Assembly (NCBI GenBank): GCA_035293285.1
Contig: DATDOM010000093.1
Location: 89,605 to 153,604 of the forward strand
Direction of reading: 5' to 3'
Length of the DNA stretch: 64,000 bases
Source: GCA-2688775 sp035293285
Lineage (GTDB): Archaea; Nanobdellota; Nanobdellia; Woesearchaeales; GW2011-AR4
The stretch's first letter is position 1. Every line of letters starts with the position of its first letter. The position numbers and the translations under genes were made by a program. Of this stretch, positions 17,343 to 26,245 are shown one piece after another. The notes under the pieces are model-generated. The model saw nothing but the letters and a program-made list of their open reading frames with translations, was not told the origin of the DNA and made no database searches.

Positions 17343-18833
17343 GTGACAAATTATACCAAAAAAGTCGTAAAGGGCAGTGCAATTGTGTTTGTTTTGTCTG
17401 CATTTGCAGCTGTCGCCGGCTATGCTGTAAGGCTGATTTTTGCAAGAAACCTGACAACGGAAGAATTCGGCCTTTTTTATTCAATCTTCGCATTCCTGGC
17501 CATACTCATTGTGTTTGCAGACCTTGGCCTTACAAAAGCGCTCACGACATTTATATCCAGATATCGGTCAAAAAATGACCAGGATGCTGTGAAAAGCTCC
17601 ATAGTAACAGTAACATTAATTCATATTGCAAGCTACCTTGTAATCAGTTTTGCAGTTTTCTTATCATCTGATTTTCTTTCACTTCATTACTTCAAAGTTC
17701 CGGACTCGTCGATATTGCTTAGGCTTGTGATGATTTCCTTTTTTTTTAACAGCTTTGTTTATGTCCTTTATTACTCGTTTCAGGGATTCCAGAAAATGGA
17801 GTATTTTGCGAGCGTTGACCTGCTGAGGATGATATTCATACTGCTAATATCATTTTTTCTTTTTAATTTCGGGTTTGGAGTGCTCACTACAGGAATTGCA
17901 TACATAGCTGCAACATTATTACTGATTGCAGTATATTATTTTGCTCTTGTAAAAAAAGTATTTCCGGATTTTCACAAGGCAAAAGCAACGCTGAGCAAAA
18001 AACTGACAAAAAGCCTGCTGCGCTTCGGCATTCCTGTAGCAATAGGCGCGTCCGGGACAATAATTCTCGGCTTTACAGACACATTAATGCTGACTTTTTT
18101 TTCCACGCTTGAAAATGTCGGGCTTTACAATGTTGCAATCCCGACATCCAGGCTTTTGTGGTTTTTTGGGGCGGCAATAGGTAGCACGATATTTCCGCTC
18201 GCTTCGGAGCTGCAGGCAAGGAACAATTTGGCCATAATCAAGTCCGGAGTTGAGCTTTTGTACAAATACTGCTTTATCCTCATACTTCCATTTTCTCTCG
18301 TCCTGTTCTCGTTCCCTGAAATAATAATTCGGCTTTTGTATGGGGAAAGCTATATTGGCGCTGCACAGGTTTTAAGGATTTTAAGCATAGCGGCAATTGC
18401 AATGGCTCTTCACCAGATAACATCCAACCTCATAATAGGGATAGGAAAGCCCCGAATAAATTCAAGATACACATACATTGCGGTCGTATTTAACATAATC
18501 TCAAACTTTTTTGCAATTCCGCGTTACGGCATTGAAGGCGCAGCCATTGTATCATTATTGACTTTTGCGCTTTTGCTTGCACTAAATTTATTTTACCTTT
18601 ACAAGGAGCTGGATATAGTTGTGCCGGCAAAGAAATGGATGCTTAATATTTTTGCGGCCGGAGTGTTCCTTCTGGTTGTAAAATTCATGAAGGATTTGCT
18701 TAACACCAATCCCTGGGCAGAACTTGCAATTGTTTCAATTTTGGCATCAGCAGTTTATGTTTGCATGGTCTTTGCCCTAAAACTTGCAGACATCAGGGAA
18801 ATCAGGGAATTCATATCCAGATTGAGGCAGTGA
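17343..18833 (+). CDS. Wzx-type oligosaccharide flippase (MOP superfamily)
   Basis: The 496-residue protein has about 14 hydrophobic helices and opens VVKGSAIVFVLSAFAAVAGY, with YAVRLIFARNLTTEEFGLFY as in polysaccharide biosynthesis flippases. It should move lipid-linked oligosaccharide across the membrane to AglB. The start is GTG: a TATA box (17311-17320) lies 27 nt upstream, which fixes this codon as a leaderless start. The downstream membrane-protein gene begins at its stop codon (TGATG). Confidence 0.88.
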   Translation: MTNYTKKVVKGSAIVFVLSAFAAVAGYAVRLIFARNLTTEEFGLFYSIFAFLAILIVFADLGLTKALTTFISRYRSKNDQDAVKSSIVTVTLIHIASYLVISFAVFLSSDFLSLHYFKVPDSSILLRLVMISFFFNSFVYVLYYSFQGFQKMEYFASVDLLRMIFILLISFFLFNFGFGVLTTGIAYIAATLLLIAVYYFALVKKVFPDFHKAKATLSKKLTKSLLRFGIPVAIGASGTIILGFTDTLMLTFFSTLENVGLYNVAIPTSRLLWFFGAAIGSTIFPLASELQARNNLAIIKSGVELLYKYCFILILPFSLVLFSFPEIIIRLLYGESYIGAAQVLRILSIAAIAMALHQITSNLIIGIGKPRINSRYTYIAVVFNIISNFFAIPRYGIEGAAIVSLLTFALLLALNLFYLYKELDIVVPAKKWMLNIFAAGVFLLVVKFMKDLLNTNPWAELAIVSILASAVYVCMVFALKLADIREIREFISRLRQ

Positions 18834-20647
18834 TGATGAAACTGGGCAAATACAAGCCATACTGCATACTTCTCCTGTTCACCATTGCGTCCATATTCAT
18901 ACAGGGCTATTCACTTGCAGAGTCTGACAACACAATTTATCTTCCGCTTGTAAAATATCTTAACGACAAATCGCTTTATCCGGGCGACGTTTCACTTGAG
19001 TACCTTCTCAAGATGCCGTATCCTTTGTATTATGCAACTTCATTAATGTCAAAATTATTTGGAATCTCAATGTCTTATTTTATTCTCCAAGTTATTGCAA
19101 GATTCCTGCTTGTCTTGTCTGTCTACAGCCTCAGCCATTTTTTATTCAAGAACAAGGAGTCAGCATATCTGGCATCAGCACTTTGCTTTATGGTTTCTGG
19201 CGGCACGCTTGCAGTTTTTGACATTACGAGCAGGATACTCATTCAGCACACCTTTGTAATACCCTTCCTGATTTTTTCAATTCTGCTGTTTCTTAAGAAA
19301 AAATACTTCTGGTCATTTTCGCTTCTTGGCATAACAGCAAATTTTCACATTCTTTTTGGAGGAATAACACTAATATTGCTCTTGTTCTGCATGCTTGCCA
19401 CAAATAAATTCAGGATTTCCAAAAAACTGGTATTAGGCATGCTGATTTTTTCGGTACTGGCTTCGCCTTACATAATAAAAACCATCATAAACCAGTCTCC
19501 TGCAACAGATGAATGGCAGGAGCTGGCAAGAATAAGGGCAGCCCATCACGCGTTTCCTTTTACCTGGACTTTAGGAAATTATGCCAGCTTCTTTGGCATC
19601 TTTTTCCTTTTCATTGTTTCAATGAAGCTTAAGCCGAAAAAAGAGCATCATCGGCAAATAATGATGTTTCTTCTTGCTGTTTTCATGCTCGGAGTCATTG
19701 GAACAATCTTTACAGAACTAATTCCAATTCATATAGTAATAACGAGCCTTTTGTTCAGGGCAATGGTCATATACAAAATATTTGCGCTTGTTTACATATC
19801 CAACTACCTGGTTTTTTTAATCAAGGGAGAAAATTATTTTCTCAGGATGGCTTCATTCGGAATTTTAGCTTCATTATTTTTAATGCCCGAGCATTACGAG
19901 CCGAGAATCATTTTTCCACTGGCTATTGTTTTATTTGTTTTTAACCTTAAAACAAAAAACAGGCTTACTGCAATTACAAAAAAACTGGCTTTTCTTGCAG
20001 CGCTTTTCATAATCTTGATTCTGGCTCTGGGAACTTTCCTGCCTTTTTTGAATGGGAGCTATTTGGATTTGAAAAAAACTGTCGGGGGAATTTCAGCCCT
20101 AAGGCCGTTGGTAATTTTTGCTATTTTTTTGTTATTTATCTTATTAAACAGCTTCAAGGCATTCAGGAAAAATTTTACATACTCATTGACAATTGTCCTG
20201 ATTTTTCTTGCAGTGGCAAACAACTCATTTGCGAAAGCAAGCAGCATAAGGCTTGACTATGACACTCCAGTCAATGAGTGGGAAGGCCTTGCATTCTGGA
20301 TTAAAAATAATACGGACAAAAATGATTTATTCATCACTCCCCCATATATAGAAGGATTTAATTTTTTCTCCGAAAGGAAGGCATTGACTGACTGGAAATC
20401 CTGCGGACAGGGATTCTGGCAGCCAGACTATGCAAGCTACTGCTGGAATATCCTTAAAGAACTCAACTGCAATGTGGAGGAGTCACAGTGCATTGAAGGA
20501 TACAACTCGCTTAAAGAAAATGAACTTAAATCCATTGCAAAAAAACACGGGGCAGAATATATAATCACTGAAAAGCCAAAAATCCTGGGGCTTGAAGCGG
20601 CTTACGAAAATAACAAATTTTATGTTTATAAAACTGAAAAGAATTAA
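18833..20647 (+). CDS. Polytopic membrane protein, GT-C-like / DUF6798-like
   Basis: The 604-residue protein has about 12 hydrophobic segments and a soluble C-terminal domain of about 130 residues with WIKNNTDKNDLFITPPYIEG and a run of cysteines. The overall layout resembles GT-C-like membrane proteins of the DUF6798 type, whose function is unknown. The ATG at 18833 overlaps the flippase stop, which is a better start than a longer frame inside the flippase gene. It is probably co-translated with the flippase and could attach an outer sugar; this is inference. It converges with the SDR gene, overlapping it by 4 nt. Confidence 0.6.
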   Translation: MMKLGKYKPYCILLLFTIASIFIQGYSLAESDNTIYLPLVKYLNDKSLYPGDVSLEYLLKMPYPLYYATSLMSKLFGISMSYFILQVIARFLLVLSVYSLSHFLFKNKESAYLASALCFMVSGGTLAVFDITSRILIQHTFVIPFLIFSILLFLKKKYFWSFSLLGITANFHILFGGITLILLLFCMLATNKFRISKKLVLGMLIFSVLASPYIIKTIINQSPATDEWQELARIRAAHHAFPFTWTLGNYASFFGIFFLFIVSMKLKPKKEHHRQIMMFLLAVFMLGVIGTIFTELIPIHIVITSLLFRAMVIYKIFALVYISNYLVFLIKGENYFLRMASFGILASLFLMPEHYEPRIIFPLAIVLFVFNLKTKNRLTAITKKLAFLAALFIILILALGTFLPFLNGSYLDLKKTVGGISALRPLVIFAIFLLFILLNSFKAFRKNFTYSLTIVLIFLAVANNSFAKASSIRLDYDTPVNEWEGLAFWIKNNTDKNDLFITPPYIEGFNFFSERKALTDWKSCGQGFWQPDYASYCWNILKELNCNVEESQCIEGYNSLKENELKSIAKKHGAEYIITEKPKILGLEAAYENNKFYVYKTEKN

Positions 20648-21528
20648 TTTTGGAGCATCAAGCTAATTCCCTTGTCAAGTCCGGTTGCTTTTAATCCAAT
20701 TTTGCTTTTTGCAATAAACCTCTCAACATCCATTGATCTTTTTTTCTCTATTACTATTCTTGATTTTGATTTTGTTGCATTAATGATTTTCCTGGCAAGT
20801 TCTTCTATTGATGTTCCAATACCCGTCCCTATATTTATCGCGCCTTTAGGATTATCTTTGGCTGAAATTTTCATTATGGATTTTATCACGTCACCTACCC
20901 AGATAAAATCCAGGACCTGTTTTCCTCCAAACAAGACAATGTCTTTGTTTTTTTTGGCTTTTTCCAGAAAAATGGGAATAACCCTTTCTTTATCCCGTGG
21001 GCCATAAACATTTGCAACCCTGATAATCGAAACATCGATTCCACCCACTTTTTCAAAATTCCTGCAAAGATACTCTCCGCAGACTTTTGTCATTCCATAC
21101 GTGTTTATCGGATTAAGAGGATGGCTTTCATCTACAGGGAGGTATTCAGGATTGCCGTAAACCTCTCTTGACGAGAAAAAAATAAACTTTTCGGCGTTGT
21201 TTAATGAACTGTATTTTAAAACATTATAAGTTCCGTTGATATTCGAAGTTACTGCATAATCCGGGTTGAACAAGGAGCCTGCGACATTTGACTGCGCGGC
21301 GCAATGATAAACCAAGTCTATTTTTCCAATATTTTTTAGGGAATTGTAGTCTCTTATGTCGCAATTGATAAGCCTGACTTTTTTGCTTTTAAGGTGGCGC
21401 CTTATATTATCCAGGCTGCCCCTGTGAAAATTATCCACTATTATTATCTCGTTTTCTTTGTTTATTGAAAGCTCGTCAACCAAATGGCTTCCAATAAACC
21501 CAGCCCCTCCAGTCACTAAAATTTTCAT
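20644..21528 (-). CDS. NAD-dependent nucleotide-sugar epimerase/dehydratase (extended SDR)
   Basis: The 294-residue protein begins MKILVTGGAGFIGSHLVDEL and has FFSSREVYGNPEY with the catalytic YGMTK (Y-x3-K), as in UDP-glucose 4-epimerases and related dehydratases. The conserved substrate segment RVANVYGPRDKERVIPIFLE is present. Its ATG overlaps the stop of the upstream GT2 gene by 4 nt. The exact sugar is unknown. Confidence 0.85.
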   Translation of the reverse strand: MKILVTGGAGFIGSHLVDELSINKENEIIIVDNFHRGSLDNIRRHLKSKKVRLINCDIRDYNSLKNIGKIDLVYHCAAQSNVAGSLFNPDYAVTSNINGTYNVLKYSSLNNAEKFIFFSSREVYGNPEYLPVDESHPLNPINTYGMTKVCGEYLCRNFEKVGGIDVSIIRVANVYGPRDKERVIPIFLEKAKKNKDIVLFGGKQVLDFIWVGDVIKSIMKISAKDNPKGAINIGTGIGTSIEELARKIINATKSKSRIVIEKKRSMDVERFIAKSKIGLKATGLDKGISLMLQN

Positions 21529-22235
21529 TTTAACTCTTTTTTGAGATTTAAGAGCTTGTTAAGCATTCGCATTTCCCTCTTAAAATTGAATGAGGACTGC
21601 TCGCCTGCGCTCCAATGAACAGGAACTTCTGAAACTTTATAGCCTTTATTCTGGGCCCTTATGAGGAGCTCTGCATCCCAAAACCATCCCCGCTTCATTG
21701 ACTTGTCGTAACCCATGTCTTTTAGGACTTCGAGCAAAACTTCTCTCCTAAATGCCTTAAAGCCGCACTGGTGATCCTTAATTTTTGAGCCAAAATACAC
21801 CCTGATGAACTTATTGTAAACTATGCTGATAATTTTTCTTGATAATGTCCTTTTTGCATTTATCCCCATGTACCTGCTTCCTGTGGATATGTGGCTCCCT
21901 TTTTCTATTTTTTCGAGTATTTTTTGAAGGTACCTTAGGTTAACTGACAGGTCTATGTCCATTAGCACTATAACCTCATTTTTTGATTTTTTGAAGGCCA
22001 ATGCAAGATTTTCGCGCCTGGACGGGCCGCGTTCAAACCTCACATAGATTATTTTTGGATTTTTTCCAGCAAGGCTTTTTCCTATGCTTTTTGTCCTGTC
22101 GGACGAGGCATCATCAACAATATAAATGTTGAAGTCCATTTTCATGGAGGAAATTTTTTTGTAAGCTTTCATTATGTGCTTTTTGAGCACTTTTTCTTCG
22201 TTATACACAGGAAAAAACACAGACACCGATTTCAT
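21525..22235 (-). CDS. Family 2 glycosyltransferase (polyprenyl-phosphate sugar synthase-like)
   Basis: The 236-residue protein has SVFFPVYNEEKVLKKHI, YIVDDASSDRTKSIG and VLMDIDLSVNLRYL (D-x-D equivalent), and ends with the KGYKVSEVPVHWSAGEQSSF block of DPM/DPG synthase-like enzymes. It lacks membrane helices. A start 18 nt further upstream is in frame, but a TATA box (TATAAATA, minus strand, about 22260-22267) lies 28 nt before the ATG at 22235, so I chose this one. Likely role: loading a sugar onto a polyprenyl phosphate. Confidence 0.85.
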   Translation of the reverse strand: MKSVSVFFPVYNEEKVLKKHIMKAYKKISSMKMDFNIYIVDDASSDRTKSIGKSLAGKNPKIIYVRFERGPSRRENLALAFKKSKNEVIVLMDIDLSVNLRYLQKILEKIEKGSHISTGSRYMGINAKRTLSRKIISIVYNKFIRVYFGSKIKDHQCGFKAFRREVLLEVLKDMGYDKSMKRGWFWDAELLIRAQNKGYKVSEVPVHWSAGEQSSFNFKREMRMLNKLLNLKKELK

Positions 22236-22300
22236 TGTTTTCAGGACTTCCAAAACGGGTATTTATATGTTCCTATGAAAAAATATTCAGAAATCCGCTT

Positions 22301-23725
22301 TCAGGCTTTTTTTAATATCACATGCTTAAATGAGCTTAATCCTATGTCAAAGAAATACCTGAATTCATTGAAACTCCTTATTCTTGCAAAAAGCGGAACG
22401 AGATAAGATATCCTGAAATAAGTCTTTTTTATGACATAATTCTGCAGCCTGACTAATTCTTCGGGCGTGAAGTTTCTTGTCCTCCAGCTCGGGAGCTCCC
22501 CTATGTAAACAAACTTCTCCCAGTCATCTGCAAGCAATAATCCTTCCTGCTTCATCATGTTGTAAATTGCAGTGCCGGGAATCGGAACGATTAGGCTTAT
22601 TGAGCAAAAAGTCGGCTTTATTTCCCTTATGAGCTTGATAGTCTGTTCAATGTCATCATAGTTTTCATCAGGATGGCTTCCGATGATGAAATTGCCGTCA
22701 ATTACCCTGAGCTTTACCTCATGAGACCACTTGAATGCCTGCCTGATTTTATCAATTGTGACAGCCTTTCCGTTTAGCGCCATTATCCTTGAAGAGCCGG
22801 TCTCGACACCAAAAGAAACCCTTATGCACCCGGAATCAACCATTCTCTGCAGCATTTCCTTTGTTACACAATCAACTCTTGTTAGGCATCCCCACTCAAG
22901 GCCCCTTTCTTTCATTGCATCGCAAAACTCATACACAAAATTTTTTTTAAGCGTAAATGTGTCATCGACAAAGTTCACGTAATTGGTGCCGTACTTTTCC
23001 ACACATTCATCTATTTCGCCAAGCAGGTGCTTGATGCTTCTCCATCTCACTGTAGGCGGCTTATTGGCCCCTGATGCGCAAAAAATGCATTTTGCCGGGC
23101 AGCCCCTTGTTGCCATGAACTCCATTATGTTCATGAATCTTCTGCTCAGGCCCCTTTCAACGTGGGCTTTCTTGTAATTGTCAAAATTTACTATGTCCCT
23201 TGCGGCGTAAGGCAATTTGTCAAGATCCTGTATCAAGGGACGGGGCGCTTCCATGATTATTTTCCCGTCTTCTCTATGCAAAATTCCCTTGCATCCGGCC
23301 AAAGGCTCTTTCTTGTCAATCCTTTGGCATAATTCGATGAAAGTGTCTTCTGCCTCTCCATAAACAATAATGTCAAAATTCTTGAATTCATTCATGCTTT
23401 CCATTGGGAGTGCATCGACATGAGGGCCGCCGGCGACTGTCAGAGTGTCAGGAGAATATTTTTTTACGTATGTTGCGAGCTGATGGGCAGTCTTTATTGA
23501 AGCGGTCATTGCAGCAAGCCCTATAATGTCGGGCTTTGAGGATTTGAGCCTCTCGGCAAAAGACTCTTCTGTAAAATCCTCAACGTTATAATCCCACAGC
23601 TCAATTTCAAATCCCTGTTTTCTTACATACGCAAGAAGGACTCCGAGGCTTAGGGGAAAATGTACAGAAGTTATCATTGGGTGCTTTCCAAGCTTGAGCG
23701 GGCAGGTTATGCCTACGACTTTCAT
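22301..23725 (-). CDS. B12-binding-domain radical SAM protein
   Basis: The 474-residue protein has an N-terminal cobalamin-binding-like domain (IGLAAMTASIKTAHQLATYV and VAGGPHVDALP) and a radical SAM core with ATRGCPAKCIFCAS (CxxxCxxC for the 4Fe-4S cluster, about residue 200). These class B-like enzymes often methylate or rearrange unactivated carbons. Given the surroundings the substrate may be a sugar or lipid, but that is a guess. The start at 23725 is chosen because a TATA box (TTTATAAA, 23749-23756) lies 28 nt upstream; a longer frame adds 23 unsupported residues. Confidence 0.85.
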   Translation of the reverse strand: MKVVGITCPLKLGKHPMITSVHFPLSLGVLLAYVRKQGFEIELWDYNVEDFTEESFAERLKSSKPDIIGLAAMTASIKTAHQLATYVKKYSPDTLTVAGGPHVDALPMESMNEFKNFDIIVYGEAEDTFIELCQRIDKKEPLAGCKGILHREDGKIIMEAPRPLIQDLDKLPYAARDIVNFDNYKKAHVERGLSRRFMNIMEFMATRGCPAKCIFCASGANKPPTVRWRSIKHLLGEIDECVEKYGTNYVNFVDDTFTLKKNFVYEFCDAMKERGLEWGCLTRVDCVTKEMLQRMVDSGCIRVSFGVETGSSRIMALNGKAVTIDKIRQAFKWSHEVKLRVIDGNFIIGSHPDENYDDIEQTIKLIREIKPTFCSISLIVPIPGTAIYNMMKQEGLLLADDWEKFVYIGELPSWRTRNFTPEELVRLQNYVIKKTYFRISYLVPLFARIRSFNEFRYFFDIGLSSFKHVILKKA

Positions 23726-23769
23726 TTTAGCAAATATCTTTAATTTAACTTTATAAACATTTCTATGGA

Positions 23770-24498
23770 TTAATTTTTCTTTTGGGCAAGGCAAAAAACT
23801 GACAGCCCAAACGGGACAGGCAAAATTTTGAGAATGTTCCTCTCAAAATCTGAAAGCCTGATTAAAAGCCAATTTATGATATATGGCAGCCTCACAAAAT
23901 CTGAAGTTTCCTTTTTTTTAGGCAATAAGCTCCTTACAAGACGAAATACCATTGCCACTGGCAGTAGGAAGCTGTAAAAATATCCTGCACGCACTATCCT
24001 GAAATTATTTTTTTCCAGAACATTTATGAGCTTTTTTTTGCTGTATCTCCTGTAATGGTGTGCTTCCTCATCCCAATAGCTCCACATAAACTGGTATGCT
24101 GGCACTGTGATAAACAGCTTTCCTTCCTTGTTTAGCAACGAATTAATTTTTTTCAGGGCGTCGTTTTCCATTTCTATGTGCTCAAGCACGTCCATCAATA
24201 AAACAGCATCCATATTCTTGTATTTTATGTCTTCATATCCATTTATCTTCTGAACATTCCTGATGTTTCGCATTTTGCAGAATTTTATTGACTCTTCTGA
24301 AGTATCCACACCAAAAACTTTTCCATATCTTTCCATTTCCTTCATTGTAATTCCGGCTCCGCACCCAAAATCGAGAATCGTTGGCTTTTTTTCCTTAAAA
24401 TACGGCTTGAGAACCTGAACTGCAAGCTTCCTTCTGCCTACATTCCACCAATAGCTTTTTTCAAGGTCATAAAGCTCCCTGTAGACGTGTTTTTTCAT
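23770..24498 (-). CDS. Class I SAM-dependent methyltransferase
   Basis: The 242-residue protein shows ILDFGCGAGITMKEMERYG (motif I), VFGVDTSEESIKFCK, MDAVLLMDVLEHIE and LLNKEGKLFITVPAYQFMWS, the Methyltransf_11 pattern. The segment EEAHHYRRYSKKKL is common in sugar and lipid-intermediate methyltransferases of archaeal glycan clusters. A hydrophobic patch near residue 180 may touch the membrane. A TATA box at 24521-24530 is about 27 nt upstream (leaderless), and MITE copy 2 begins 13 nt beyond it. Confidence 0.82.
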   Translation of the reverse strand: MKKHVYRELYDLEKSYWWNVGRRKLAVQVLKPYFKEKKPTILDFGCGAGITMKEMERYGKVFGVDTSEESIKFCKMRNIRNVQKINGYEDIKYKNMDAVLLMDVLEHIEMENDALKKINSLLNKEGKLFITVPAYQFMWSYWDEEAHHYRRYSKKKLINVLEKNNFRIVRAGYFYSFLLPVAMVFRLVRSLLPKKKETSDFVRLPYIINWLLIRLSDFERNILKILPVPFGLSVFCLAQKKN

Positions 24499-24543
24499 TT
24501 TTTTGTGGCTTGCCTGGAAATATTTAAAGGTTAGTAATTCGAT

Positions 24544-24783
24544 GGCTCTGTCCTAAATCTCGCATCCGCTCGTGTTATTGCCAAGCTTGGCTCCCTCATC
24601 TCAAATCGTGGGCTGACATTTCCCGTCAACCCTTCCGCGACTTGACGGCGGAATCAAGTGAGACTTTAAAGTCCCACGGAAAGACTCAAAACAAACTAGT
24701 TTGGGACAACCCCTTTGTCAGCTATTCAGCCGAAAAATCGAGGCCTCGCAAAAAGGCAATAACCTACATTTAGGACAGAGCCC
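24544..24783. mobile_element. MITE-like palindromic element, copy 2 (best preserved)
   Basis: Perfect 15-bp terminal inverted repeats, GGCTCTGTCCTAAAT (24544-24558) and ATTTAGGACAGAGCC (24768-24782), plus one extra C on the right, are flanked by an 8-bp direct repeat AATTCGAT (24536-24543 and 24784-24791). Two inner inverted pairs are nested: GTTATTGCC (24574) with GGCAATAAC (24755), and GCTGACA (24612) with TGTCAGC (24716). The core has a hairpin GTGAGACTTTAAAGTCCCAC. There is no transposase gene. The TIR pattern GG..CTGT..AAA and the 8-bp duplication resemble IS6-family ends, but the family is not established. Confidence 0.88.
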
Positions 24784-24866
24784 AATTCGATAATCCCTTA
24801 TTTTTGGCTAAAACTCGGCAAATTACTAATCAACTATATTGAAAAATTTAAGGATTCTGCAAATCT

Positions 24867-25220
24867 TCATTCCTGCACGTATTCTATCCCCATTGCAAGG
24901 CATATCTCGGCTTTTTTTAGCTCCTTGCCAAGATAAGCGGCGTGGTCCATCCTGTTAAACCATCCTTTTTTGTTTTTTTCATCAAAATCAAATATGGCAA
25001 AATACAAGTCCTGGGCCCTTGTGCCCCTGAACTCCTTAAGAATTGTGTGCTGATAATCGCATACAGCTATTCCAATCTCGTGCGTGTCAAAGTAATTTCT
25101 TATAAGGAGATAGCAGCCATTGTCCATCTTGAAGTCCTTGTAGTCATCCCACTTTTTGACGCGTATTACTTCAAAATCCTTGTCAACTTTTTTGTCCTTT
25201 ACCCACGCAGGCCTTTCCAT
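24867..25220 (-). CDS. Small conserved protein, DUF4346-like
   Basis: The 117-residue soluble protein has NGCYLLIRNYFDTHEIGIA near the middle and ends DHAAYLGKELKKAEICLAMG, which I recognise as the pattern of the archaeal DUF4346 family. Some members of that family are fused to pterin or thymidylate enzymes. No catalytic residues can be assigned. A TATA-like ATTTAAAT lies about 25 nt upstream. It is a lone gene between MITE copy 2 and the SDR gene. Family call moderate, function unknown. Confidence 0.55.
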   Translation of the reverse strand: MERPAWVKDKKVDKDFEVIRVKKWDDYKDFKMDNGCYLLIRNYFDTHEIGIAVCDYQHTILKEFRGTRAQDLYFAIFDFDEKNKKGWFNRMDHAAYLGKELKKAEICLAMGIEYVQE

Positions 25221-25292
25221 ACGTCTTAAAACACGCCCTGATTTAAATTCCTTTTGGTCGAGCCACAGAGGCTTGAGAAAACAACATTCAAT

Positions 25293-26210
25293 CTAATCTG
25301 CCTTTGGCGACTTTCCCTTAAATTCGAGAATTTTCCTTATGCCTTCATTGACAAGAATTTTTGGCTGCCAGCCAAGTGATTTCATTTTTGAGATTTCAGG
25401 CACCCTGTATTCCACTTCCCTTTCTTTAAGCCGCGACTCATTTCCAAATCCTACCTTTACAATCTCGGACTTGCTTTTTGTTATTTCCTTTACAGTCTCG
25501 GCAAGCTCAAGAATTGTTGTCGGCTTGTTGTTGCCGATATTGTATGCCTCGCCCCTTTTTCCTTTTTCAATTACTGTAAGCACTCCGTCAGCAATGTCTT
25601 CAACGTAGCTAAAGCATCTTGTCTGGTTTCCTGCGCCAAACACCCGCAAGGGCTTGTTTTCAAGGGCATTATTTATGAAAATCGGAACGACAAAATTATT
25701 CGGCTGCCTTGGCCCATAGACATTGAAAAATCTCACTATCTTTATGTCAGTCCCAAACTCGTAATTGTAGGCTTTTGCGTAGATTTCTGCCGCAAGCTTT
25801 GAAACTCCGTAAGTTGAAACAGGGCCCTTTACGCTGTCTTCGCGTATCGGAAGCTCGCGCGGCTCGCCGTATACTTCCGAAGATGAAGAGTAAACAATGT
25901 TTTTTACGCCAACTTCCATTGCGGACTTAAATACGTTTACCGAGCCTTCAAGGTTTATCCTCATTGTGTCTAGTGGGTGCCTGTCTGAGTTGTCAACTCC
26001 CAACAAAGCCGCAAAATGAAGAACCACGTCAGAGCCCTTGATGTCCTCGCTGATTTCGTCCATTACAGACTTTCGTACAAACGTGAGATTTTTATGGGTG
26101 GCTTCTGGGCTCTTTAAGTCAAGAACTTTAACTTCATTGCCTGCATTCAGGAGCTTTTGGACAATTGGAAATGCTATGAATCCGGAGCCGCCCGTGACTA
26201 GTACTTTCAT
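25293..26210 (-). CDS. NAD-dependent nucleotide-sugar epimerase/dehydratase (extended SDR)
   Basis: The 305-residue protein starts MKVLVTGGSGFIAFPIVQKL and has YSSSSEVYGEPRELPI with catalytic YGVSKLAAE, then RFFNVYGPRQPNNFVVPIFI. This is the UDP-glucose 4-epimerase/UDP-glucuronate decarboxylase-like group. The start at 26210 is preferred over one 9 nt upstream because a TATA box (TTTTTAAAC, minus strand, near 26236) lies 26 nt away. Product sugar unknown. Confidence 0.85.
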   Translation of the reverse strand: MKVLVTGGSGFIAFPIVQKLLNAGNEVKVLDLKSPEATHKNLTFVRKSVMDEISEDIKGSDVVLHFAALLGVDNSDRHPLDTMRINLEGSVNVFKSAMEVGVKNIVYSSSSEVYGEPRELPIREDSVKGPVSTYGVSKLAAEIYAKAYNYEFGTDIKIVRFFNVYGPRQPNNFVVPIFINNALENKPLRVFGAGNQTRCFSYVEDIADGVLTVIEKGKRGEAYNIGNNKPTTILELAETVKEITKSKSEIVKVGFGNESRLKEREVEYRVPEISKMKSLGWQPKILVNEGIRKILEFKGKSPKAD

Positions 26211-26245
26211 TTGAATCAAAAAATGCCCCTTGTTTAAAAAATTTG

